NCBI GenBank assembly: GCA_003550325.1
Contig: QKWP01000833.1
Coordinates: 108,873-172,872, forward strand
DNA from: Gigaspora rosea
Lineage: Eukaryota > Glomeromycota > Glomeromycetes > Diversisporales > Gigasporaceae
Length of the DNA: 64,000 bases
Reading direction: 5' to 3'
The translations under genes were made by a program, and so were the position numbers. The notes under the pieces are model-generated. The model did no database searches and had not been told where the DNA came from. It saw nothing but the letters and a program-made list of their open reading frames with translations. Below, piece by piece: positions 47,002 through 56,910 of the stretch; positions within the stretch are counted from its first letter, which is position 1; each line of letters begins with the position of its first letter.

Positions 47002-47030
47002 CTAGGCTAATGCGTAGCATTGTAAGGCCG
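47002..47030 (-). mobile_element. Possible second Helitron-like 3' terminus
   Basis: On the minus strand a perfect 5-bp-stem hairpin AATGCTACGCATT is followed by AGC, CTAG and T. The hairpin is closer to CTAG than usual. GGCCGGAGCG just upstream recurs inverted at 47593-47602. Tentative. Confidence 0.35.
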
Positions 47031-47900
47031 GAGCGAAAATATTTTAAAATTCAAGATTTTAAATAAAACTAATTAATTATTTTAATATAATATATAATAG
47101 TTGTATATATTTAATAATACAGTATATAGTATACATTATTTAAATCTAATTTGTTTATAAGTGTCTAGCTAATAATTTTACTATAGCTTATACTAATAAC
47201 GGTAATATTAATAATGATAAATATATTTATTAATTTATCAGTTTCAAAACGATTCAACTCATTAAAAAGACAAGAAATTTTTACAAAATATCTACAAAGT
47301 TTCAAAAACAAATTTATGTTCGAATATTTTTGTAAATTTTAGGCGTCCAACTAATAGAATATGTAAATTTATTAAAAAAATTATTTAATTGGCAGGCCTG
47401 TTTGTTGATTTTTTTTTATCAGGGGGTTTTTTTACGCGACACGAGTGCGGACGGACAAAAAATTTCCAAATTGTGGTTCTGATCTAATTTTATGTAATTG
47501 ATATAAAAAAAATCAAAAAAGTAATTTAGATCAAACCGCATCAAAAACGTAACTTTTATATCACTATGCGTAAACACTAAATGTCTGCCGCTACGCTCCG
47601 GCCAAAAATTTTTTAAATGGGCACATGCCATCTTTGGGTTCATGTGATTTTTATATGTGATTTGTATCATATTTCACTATGATCATTCTTTACATAACTG
47701 GCGAATCATCAATTAATAGTAAAATTGTTCAAGTAAAACTTTTTGTTAGAGTACTAAAGGTAATTTCTTAAACTGCTTTTTTGAGTAACAAGCAATTTTT
47801 GACATTTGAATTTTTCTGATTGTATATATTATACTAAATTATAGTTATTTATTAAATAATTTGCTGCAGATTATCACATGTTCAGAAAATCTCATCTATA
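47031..47900. other. Spacer without a supported gene
   Basis: AT-rich with a moderately GC-rich block at 47400-47640 containing ACGCGACACGAGTGCGGACG. The 83-aa minus frame (47419-47670) shows no domain. Confidence 0.4.
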
Positions 47901-49047
47901 TTCTAATCTAGTAATGTGAATAGCTTAGCTTAGCTTGGCTTATGGCTTGCATTAACCAAGCTGAGCCTGATCTTTTAGCTTCAAAGGTTAAAGCCAAGTT
48001 TTTGTGAGCTAATTAACTTTAAGCTAAGCTAAACTACAAGCTATAATCTATATAAGAAAACTATTCAATTAGAAATAAATACAAATTCTAATATTAAAAT
48101 TAATGAAGTTGCTAACTGTTCAACTAATTAATTTAAAAATTTTTAAACAACTAATTAATTAATCATTTAATTAATATAATTCTGAGATATTTTATTTAGT
48201 CATACTAATCTGGGTTGATTTCTTGAATTTGATTGACAAATTATCTGATAATGCCATATAATATGAACATTTGATTAGTTGTAACTATAGTTGGCAACTA
48301 ATTAATTGGCAAAATTTTTACTAATTAGAAACTCTAATTCAAATAATTTCAAATTTGCAAATATTCAGTTACTTTTTTTTTTAGCAATAATACTAAAGCT
48401 TAATATTTTAATTCTAATTTTAAGTGCTATTTGAATCGTCTTTGGTGTATTCAAATAACAATCCAAATTTGAGTAAATTCATATTCAACTATTAAATTCA
48501 AATTTTATATATTTTACTAGCTAATTATAGCTATAAGAATTATTCTATATGTAAGTAATGCTGAGCAAGAACTTGCAATATCTTTATTCATTTAATAAAC
48601 TTTATTTATTTCTGATTGCATTAAAACTCTGTAAAGTTAAAATGATTAAATGTATAAATTCTATTACTTATAGGTGTTTATTTGATATTGCTTATAATTT
48701 TTGGATTTAATATTCAAACTGATAACATAATGATTCTGAAGCCATAAATATTGGCAAATATAAACCTTTGTTTTAATAAAATCTCTGTTGCGATATGGGA
48801 AAAAATACTATAAATACCACCTTCTGAATTATTTTATTGTTTTTTTAAACAACCCTACATCCAAAATGTAAAATTGCAGACTTTTATTAATGCCATTATC
48901 TTGTTCAAATTTTCTGAAATATTGTCAAATAGTTTTAATTTAATTTGTTAAGATTTTGATATTTCATTCTTAAGACTTATGAAGATATCCATTAATAGCA
49001 TATCAAAATACAAATATTTATTTTGTTTCTGTGCTTTTAGTCAATCC

Positions 49048-49111
49048 ATATATGAGTGCTGCCAAGAGAAAAAGCTGAGATGCCCTTTTCTCTTGACAAT
49101 ACTCATATATT
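49048..49111. repeat. 64-bp near-perfect hairpin
   Basis: Arms ATATGAGTGCTGCCAAGAGA and the matching TCTCTTGACAATACTCATAT, each about 28 nt, surround a 10-nt loop near GCTGAGATGC. Could be a minimal MITE or a hairpin RNA source. Confidence 0.7.
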
Positions 49112-50025
49112 AAGCTTACTACCAAAGTCTATCAGTTGTTGATTCAAATCAACCAATCATGCAAAAGATATCTAGGATTATAATCTGAATAATCCTTATC
49201 TGTAATCCGTAATGCATTACGAATCTAAAATTATCAATCCATATTTAATTCGAATTATCGGATCCATCCGAATTGATCAGATACGGATCGAAACACTCTA
49301 AAGCTTATACATTACCACATTACCTATAAAATTACTGTAATTAATCGGTTACTATTGGATGATAGTCATGTGATACGAATTAATCAGCTCTCGGCTTCAT
49401 ATTGGCTTTAAGGGTCTAGAGCCAAGCCTAGTGCTCGTACCCGGATAACTTTTTATCCGAAAGGTTGTAACCTTTAACAAAATTTAATAACCGGTCTTAT
49501 ATCCTATTCAAATAAAAGGATAACGGTTATATCCGGATAAGATATTTATATGATTGTTGATTTATATATACAGTATTAATGCATAAATCAAATAAAGTAA
49601 CTCTATAATAATAAAGTAAAAAAAATTAGAAAAATAAATAAATAAATAAATAAAAACGAATGCTCGTCTAAATATTAAATGCTAACTTTTCATACATTAA
49701 AAGAATAGTTCTAATATTCATATATATTTAACAATGTAATTAATAATTTTTACATTCCCTGCGTAGAACACATCCACATTTGTTTTTCGGCAACGGCAGG
49801 AATCTGGTCGGGTGTCATGTCTAGAAGATAATTACTAAATTTTTTTTTAAACAAACATAAATTTATCTTTTTCGACATAAAAAACTTGCATCCGCAAGTT
49901 ATTCCTATTTTGTTTAGGCATGAGAAGTTCTTCTGTTACGCCAATACAAAAAAATAATGGCGAAACAATAAAAGAATAATCTTTATATATATTAATGAAA
50001 AAAAAATCAATGTAATTATTAATAA

Positions 50026-50510
50026 GTAATTATTATCAGTAATTTATTACATTGCTGTGCATTTCACAATCGATGAAAATCGAGAAAGAACGCATGTTCA
50101 TTCAGAATTAAATTCAGAAATGATGTGGAACAATAAGTAATTATTATATGTCAGGGTGAAACCCGCGCAGCTAGCTAGTAAAACCCGCTTTGATCATAGG
50201 GTTTGGGTGAAATCCGCGTTAGCATAGTGTGTTTTATAGGTTAACGCTGATTTCACCCTCATATGATCTGCATAGCGGGTTCACCTTGTCGTATTATAAT
50301 CAGTAATTTATTACATGATAGATGAAAATCGAGAAAGAACACATGTCAATTCAGAAATCAATAATTTATTACATGATCTGCATACAAGATGAAAATCGAG
50401 AAAGAACACGTCAATTCAGAAATGATGTGGAACAATAACAGTAATTTATTACATGATCTGCATACAAGATGAAAATCAGAAAGAACACACGTCAATTCAG
50501 AATTTACGTA
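50026..50510. repeat. Four copies of an about 72-bp repeat, interrupted by a MITE
   Basis: Units containing CAGTAATTTATTACAT and GATGAAAATCGAGAAAGAAC start near 50037, 50301, 50367 and 50441. The first is separated by the MITE at about 50144-50296. Confidence 0.8.
50144..50296. mobile_element. Small MITE, CAGGGTGAAA family
   Basis: Inverted ends CAGGGTGAAACCCGC and CAAGGTGAACCCGC, each preceded by TATTATA-like bases. Related to 28325-28470. A CTAGCTAGT motif lies inside. Boundaries approximate. Confidence 0.65.
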
Positions 50511-50571
50511 AAGTATGTAATAAAAACATAAAGTAAGTACTTACTGTATTCATATATATAATATAATAATT

Positions 50572-50738
50572 ATTATATGGCAGGGTGAAAGCTGAGATAG
50601 AGAAATAGTTACGTCGTTGATGCAGATCTTACTTAGTTAGGGTTAGGGTTAGGTTGTTTACTATTTTAGATAGTGATATCAATAACGTAACCACTTTCGC
50701 AGGTTTTTTTTCTCAGCTTTCACCCTGTCGTATTATTA
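50572..50738. mobile_element. Small MITE, CAGGGTGAAA family
   Basis: Inverted ends CAGGGTGAAAGCTGAGA and the exact complement, interior with two to three TTAGGG units (50638-50655) and GATGCAGATCTTAC. Same family as 28325 and 50144. Confidence 0.75.
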
Positions 50739-51180
50739 TACTTAAAAACTGAAAGCCAGTATAAGTTTAAAGTGTAATTGATTTATATCACCTATTAAAT
50801 AAATATAATAAACAAACGAAATATTAAAATCATGCTCTTATTTAAAATACATTAAATTTATGGTGTAGACAAGTTTTACACCGAGTGATGCTAGTATATA
50901 AATAATACGCAAATTAATAATTGTATTTTATCCTATATTATCCTATACTATATCTTAAGTTAACCGGATACCTCAATAATTTATCTGTTTATCAGTTTTA
51001 TAATTCGGGTATCCGGATAGCCTAACAGTTAACCGGTTATTGTACCCTAGGGTACGACCACTAGCCAAGCCGTTTTAGAGCCGATGCTTTATTAGTAACC
51101 CAGAGCCGAGCCATTAATTGGCTCAGCTTAGCCGTTCGGCTTGCGGCTTAGCTCAAGCCGTTTGCATCACTACTCTAACC

Positions 51181-52397
51181 TAAACAGACTATAAAAATTT
51201 TTTTGATCATCACGTGATAAGAAGTCTTATCTACATGAAGCATGCAAGACACAATCAGATGAATTGTCCGGGTCATGTGTTGGTTGGGTTTGTATATAAT
51301 GTATAGCTTATAACCTAGATGCTTAGTAGAAGGAAAACAACATAACCGGCAATCTATCAAAAAAAAAATTAATATCAGAGATCACTCAATTTCGCAAAAC
51401 ATCGAATGCAAACCATCGAATACTCTATTTTGTTTCACTAAGTTAAGCGGTCAACCGGGCCAACCGGATTACCGGGTTAAATATCTGACTCGCCCGGCTC
51501 AGTATCTTTTGACCGAAATTATAGAGATCATCCGTATAGTATAGGCCGAATTTAAAATTTATACTATACTGAGGGGCGGAACATAATCACGTGTCACCTG
51601 ACCAATCAAATTATAGAATTTTGATGATCTTCAGCGAAGCAAAACAAAAAAGATAGTGAAAACCTTGTAAAATACAAAAAGCGGCAGTCTAAACCTATCT
51701 TGATGGGTTAATTAAAAATGTCGAGAAGACAATTTTGCTTACATATAATTACTTAAAAGATGGCCCTAACCCTAAAGTTAATTCGATGAAATATATATTT
51801 AAGAAACTGCTCCGATACCGACCAGCTATAATTCTAACCCTAACACCAATATATATTACACTGGATCAGTATAGTATAGATTTAAAAATTCGGCCTATAC
51901 TATACGGATCTGCTCACCTATACTATACTGATCTGTGAAATACCTCTTCTGACCCGGGTAAGAGCTCTATATGATATACGATACATAAAACTAATATCGA
52001 TATTATTTAAGTAAATGCATAATGATAATAATTATCCTGAAAATTGGTATATGGAAAAATTACGATTGTTTTGTTTTCGTAAATTTAAAAACAAACCTTA
52101 ATTTGGTCATCCATCGTTAGTTTATGGAAACAACTTTTTAATTATCACTTTCTAAATTTAGGTGTCAGAATTTTGTTTCATAAAGGAATAAAGCAATTTA
52201 TCGAGTAGCTTTAATTAAACTTCAAAAATATTTCCATATAGCTTAAATTTTTTTCATGAAGCATTCGTTCACCATTCTCGCCATTCCCATTACCTTTTAG
52301 GTCTGAATCAGATAGTTTTAACTGGAATTGCATTTGGAGATTAAAGAAATGGCAAGATTTTTTTTTTAAAAAAAAAAAAAAAAATAAACAAATCTTG
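51181..52397. other. Spacer downstream of the RNase III-like gene
   Basis: Contains an inverted-repeat element (51530-51909) and, near 52360-52384, a T9 tract followed by a long A run, close to the 3' end of the minus-strand gene. No gene. Confidence 0.5.
51530..51909. mobile_element. Inverted-repeat element, GTATAGTATAGGCCGAATTT ends
   Basis: The first 45 bases (ATCCGTATAGTATAGGCCGA onwards) recur inverted at 51862-51909. Interior includes CCCTAACCCTAAAG. No clear target duplication. Confidence 0.6.
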
Positions 52398-54232
52398 CTA
52401 CATACATGAATTGCTGGAAGTAGACGCTGTGATTGTTGATTCGATATGATACGGTAATTTTTTAACATAACACTCTTTTAAAAAGGATGGCAATCCAGAT
52501 TTCTGATATGCATTTCGAAATGCATTACCAACAGCTGTATTCCAATCTGAATCAAAACTTTCAGCATATATATTTTTGTCAATGTAAACCGTGGCAAGAT
52601 TTAATCCATCAACTTTTGTACAATGATATTGTGGGATAGAGTGATAATGCGCCAATGTCCATCTGAAAAATAATTCTGGAGCGGTGCCGGCCAGTGTTGC
52701 GGGTTCATCCGACGGTGAATGAACATTAAAATTGAAACATTCAGAAATTTCTGAAAGGTTTAATCTTAAACCAATTGTAAACTTAGAAACTTCAGATACT
52801 GATTTTTTAAGAAGGTTGAATAATAACTGTTTTATAAGCATATGCGCTTCATTGTGGCCAGCTATCATATAATATCCACCAACAAATGCTCGGACATAAT
52901 TTGCATGCGTTGATTCATTTACATCAATTGGCAAGGTAAATTTTTCTTGAAGATTTAGTGACTTTGCAAGCATACCAAGAATCGGATCCGACACACAATA
53001 TTGAACTATGGGGCGAAAAAGTTCAGCATTTGCATCATTCGGTATGATTTTTTCTGTCTCCAACGTTGCGTAGAATTGAATTAAGATGTTTCCATAACAA
53101 ACCAGTTCTATAAACTTTTGTAAAGTTGGATAAAGATTTTCTTTAAAGTAATCCTCGGAAACATTAAGCAGGCGTCGATCTTCAGTCAATAAATCAGCGA
53201 AAAATAAATGATATTTTAATTATCTCAAAAAGTACGTATATAGAAAATCAAATTATACCAAGTAGAATAGTAGATACCATTATAATTAGGTATCATAGTT
53301 GAAATATTTGCGTCAACAATAAAGGAATCATCAATTCTTGGTTGTTGACCAACGGTTTGTTGCTCTGTATAAGTTCCAAAGTTTTTGGTGGCGCTTTTGG
53401 CATTAGCGTGGAGATTCATTGCACATGAATTTTGGTTTGCATCATTATCATCAGGAGAATTATTTTGTGCACGATCCAGGGGCCGTTTCCAGACGATTAT
53501 ACGATCACCATTCCTATCATCAGAACCATCGTGAATACCGGAAACATCTGTAGACATTAAATTACTATTTCTTTCTTCAAAAAGTTCAGAAGTTTGATTT
53601 AATGAATCAATGTTTTTATTTTTTATATTAACATTACTTATATCATTGATAGAGCTCGGGATATTAGAGGGATTATACATATCTCTATTTAAATTTGTAA
53701 CACTGTTTTTACCAACACATTTAATCATGTCGGAGTTGTCTATGGTTGTCTGAATGTTACAGATTGAAGTGGATTCAAGTGCATCATTTTTGGGTTGATC
53801 CCGAATAACAGTAGCAGTAGATCTAAAAGTATTTTGCTTGGATAAGCCAGGTATCGAATCTGAATTAAAGCCAGTACATATAGTCGTAGCTTGTTGTTTG
53901 GTAGTTTGTACTTGTGTATTCTTGTCTTGATGCAAACCGACTAAAGTTTGTTCGCTTGGGCTTTGTTTTAGATCGGAAGGAAATGCAGCTGCAAGAATGC
54001 ATGATAAAAGTAGATCCATTTTTGGTTTATTTAGACAAGAGCGAATTTCAGAAAAATCTTCAGGAGACCGATTGCAAACATCGAGACATTTTTGAAAAAT
54101 GCTGAGAGAGTCGCCACCAACACTGTTCAAATGCAATGGTAAACATGTCGGCCCAAGCCTAGTTAATTCTTCACATGAAATCCCACCAAAGTCCTCCCCA
54201 GTAATTTCTTTAAACAACGAAACAAAATTCAT
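52398..54232 (-). CDS. RNase III-fold plus dsRBD-like protein lacking catalytic acids
   Basis: Two exons, complement(53278-54232, 52398-53179), joined at AATG/GTATCT and CTGAAG with phase 1, give 578 aa from the ATG at 54232. Residues 1-90 look folded and Cys-containing (ISCEELTRLGPTCLPLHL); 91-310 are polar Ser/Asn/Asp-rich linker. From about 320 the protein resembles an RNase III domain: LVCYGNIL (344-351) sits where LEFLGDAVL is expected, and HANYVRAFVGGYY (410-422) where ADVFEALIGAIY is expected. The acidic metal-binding positions are replaced (D to N349, D to N412, E to R415). Residues about 485-546 (IPQYHC, ATVYID, AVGNAFRNAYQ) follow the dsRBD pattern. By family logic it is probably RNA-binding, not a nuclease, like mitoribosomal mL44, but the linker argues against a simple orthologue. 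Confidence 0.6.
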
Positions 54233-54578
54233 CACGATAAAATATACAGAATCTATTTCTGTATTTAGCGATATCAGTGCGATATCCGAGAAGCATAGCG
54301 GGCTTTATTTCTGATTGGTCAATCACTAAATGTATCGTTACATATAACACTGCATATATCATCTGACTTTAAACGAATTGAAAACGAATTGTACGATACT
54401 GTATATAAATTCTGAAACTACCGATACACTATCTACAGTAAAAAATCCGGAGAAAAGAGGAATAATCCAGAAGTTAGTGACGGGTTAAGATCCCGCAATA
54501 ATTATCAGAGCAAGGTTTGTAAAGTTATATTTCTCTATAACAGTTAGGACCGAGTCATTAATCACCTGATTATTTTTT
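54233..54578. promoter_or_regulatory. Upstream region of the RNase III-like gene
   Basis: Holds the probable promoter and 5' UTR of the minus-strand gene. Short repeats of ACGAATTGAAAACGAATTG near 54373. No other gene. Confidence 0.4.
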
Positions 54579-54587
54579 AGCAGAGGC

Positions 54588-55559
54588 GCAAATCTTACGT
54601 TTTTGATACTCCTGCACGATACTCCTGTATGTACCCCAAAATTACGCTTATTTTTTTGATGCAGATCTGCATATATACACGTGACTTGTGTTACACAAAG
54701 GCCCAACGCATTGTTTTTGCAAAAATAATTTTTGGTTACACGCCACTAATGTCATGTAACGTTACACAAGTCTAATTTTGCCCGGCATTAAGCTTAATGC
54801 TGGTGGCACTATCATGATAATACCCCCGGCGGGGTTAGACATAATTCCGGTCCACCCTAACGCTTAATGCTGGTGGGCACTATCATGATAATGCCCCCGG
54901 CGGGATTAGACATAATTCCGGCCCACCCTAACTCTAAATCTAGTGGTACCCTAACCCGGCATTAAGCTTAATGCTGGTGGGCACTATCATGATAATGCCC
55001 CGGCGGGGTTAGACATAATTCCGGCCCACCCTAACCCTAAATCTAGGAACCCTAAAAACTAATTGTTCGAAGCAACATCCAATCACAGTACATGTACTGG
55101 TTACACGACATATGCATCTAGTATATGTACTGTGATTGGATGTTGCTTCGAACAATTAGTTTTTAGGGTTCCTAGATTTAGGGTTAGGGTGGACCGGAAT
55201 TATGTCTAACCCCACCGGGGCATTATCATGATAATGCCCACCAGCATTAAGCTTAATGCCGGGTTAGGGTACCACTAGATTTAGGGTTAGGGTGGGCCGG
55301 AATTATGTCTAACCCCGCCGGGGCATTATCATAATAGTGCCCACCAGCATTAAGCTTAATGCCGGGCAAAATTAGACCTGTGTAACGTTACACGACAGTA
55401 GCGGAAAATTATTTTTGCAAAAACAATGCACTGGGCCTTTGTGTAACACAAGTCACGTGTATATGTGCAGATCTGCATCAAAAAAGTAAGCGTAATTTTG
55501 GGGTACATACAGGAGTATCAAAAAAGTAAGTGCAGGAGTATCAAAAACGTAAGATTTGC
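54588..55559. mobile_element. Foldback (MULE-like) element with internal hairpin units
   Basis: A near-complete palindrome of 972 bp, centred near 55110 and flanked by AGCAGAGGC/ATCAGAGGC (54579-54587, 55560-55568; 7 of 9 match). Terminal GCAAATCTTACG, then subterminal GATACTCC repeats and long arms. Near the centre, a unit of about 80-95 bp with GGCATTAAGCTTAATGC and CATGATAATGCC occurs three times in the left arm and twice in the right, each unit being itself palindromic. No frame. Confidence 0.85.
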
Positions 55560-55568
55560 ATCAGAGGC

Positions 55569-56910
55569 CTATCCCCCTTTCCTTAATAATATATATATAT
55601 AGTCAGGTTATATATAATTTCAACTTTTTTTACCCTCTCCCCCCTAAAAAATCATCTGATTTTTGTTACTCCCCTTAGTTTCCAAGTAATTTAGATGGGA
55701 CCGATTAGGGACCGATCAACAAAATTTTCTCCACCCTAATCGGTCCCCATGCAAACATCTATTAGAGACTGTTATAGAGAAATAACTTTTTCTACTGTAT
55801 AACTTTATTTATTGGACGAATTTTAGTTAAAAATGCCAAATTCTTTACAAATCTTGCTCACAACCGGCTGATAATTACTGCGGGACCGATTAACATCCAT
55901 AGACGGGTGTACTTTTGGTCTTATTATAAGTTAAGGTAATTAGGTTTTTAACTTGAAAATAGTGTTTCAAACAATAATACAGTTAATTTTTTTAATAGGG
56001 TTATTCGACTAAATTTTTAACATATTAAATATAGAGTATGTGTAGGATATATACTATCCATACCCTTCATGAGTGTGTATTATGATCTTTTTTGTTTAAC
56101 TGTTAATAGTTTCTACGTACAATTTTTTTACTCCGAACTCGTTTTCTATTAGCCTTTGTAACGTCACAAAGTGATCACCAATTAAAATGAAAGCTCGTTC
56201 AGGGACGCGTTCACGGAATTTTGCTTATAAAAGGTAATTACTATCGCGCCATCTATTCGCACCATGGTGACTAACATTATGAAAACCCGGTTTACCCTAG
56301 CTCTAACTCTGGTCATGATCTCCATACCATGGTGCGAATAGCGATTCTATAAAAATTGGGATTTTTGGCCGGGTTTTAGGATCCTTGCTTATCGTAATGC
56401 CGGCTGACATTAATTTTGGCCGGAATTTACAAAAATCATCGTCCCTGAGCCCGCTATGCTTATCCGTGACTCATTATTTGATTAATCATGTGATCGTGAT
56501 TTTAGGGCTTCTTACTCGTGAATGCAAAATCTGCAAAAATCTCGGGCGGTGCTGTAGGGGCAGTGCAAATTTATGCGATTGGTAGTTAATTGTTAACGAT
56601 AAAGTTACGTGAATTTGCATCACTTCGTAGATTTCGCGAAAGATCTACGGGCGATTCTCTTTACGGGCAGTTCTTACGGACAGTTCTTACGAACAGTATG
56701 CGTCAGTAAATAATAACATGTTAACGGTTAGAGTAGAGACTGAGTAGAGACTCGCGTTTTTTACGTCATACTGCGTCATACTGCGTCATACTGCATACTA
56801 GATACGGATTTTCCGAGATGGTTTAATAATATCCACGTGACTGCAAAATTTAAATTTTTGTTATGATCTGCCAAAAATACCGATATCTAATCTCTTAAGT
56901 TTCTCCTAAC
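55569..56910. other. Upstream region of the KH-type gene
   Basis: No gene. Contains the MITE at about 56245-56352, a T/ATA-rich start, a run of GCGTCATACT repeats (56763-56790) and GGGCAGTTCTTACG repeats (56645-56700) probably within the promoter region of the gene starting at 56911. Confidence 0.5.
56245..56352. mobile_element. Small MITE, CTATTCGCACCATGGT family
   Basis: Inverted CTATTCGCACCATGGT at both ends, with interior AAAACCCGGTTTACC and TCTGGTCATGATCT shared with the copy at 63761-63868. Outer borders are degraded. Confidence 0.7.

Larger units (their letters stand above)
47909..51172. mobile_element. Large non-autonomous hAT-type element with nested pieces
   Basis: Ends read inward TAGTAATGTGAATAGCTTAG and TAGTGATGCAAACGGCTTGA, then AGCTTGGCTT-rich subterminal repeats. 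Flanks TTCTAATC (47901-47908) and CTCTAACC (51173-51180) match at 6 of 8 bases. The TIR start TAGTGATRC is like that of 37436. Inside are small MITEs, a tandem array and a GTACCC-ended insert (about 49440-51055); no transposase. Confidence 0.65.

Noticed and set aside
50026..50510. CRISPR-like array
   Set aside because: Units are contiguous tandem repeats of about 72 bp without unique spacers, and the genome is fungal; the only interruption is a MITE.
51735..51938. 67-aa plus frame as a gene
   Set aside because: It falls in an inverted-repeat element and consists of translated repeat sequence.
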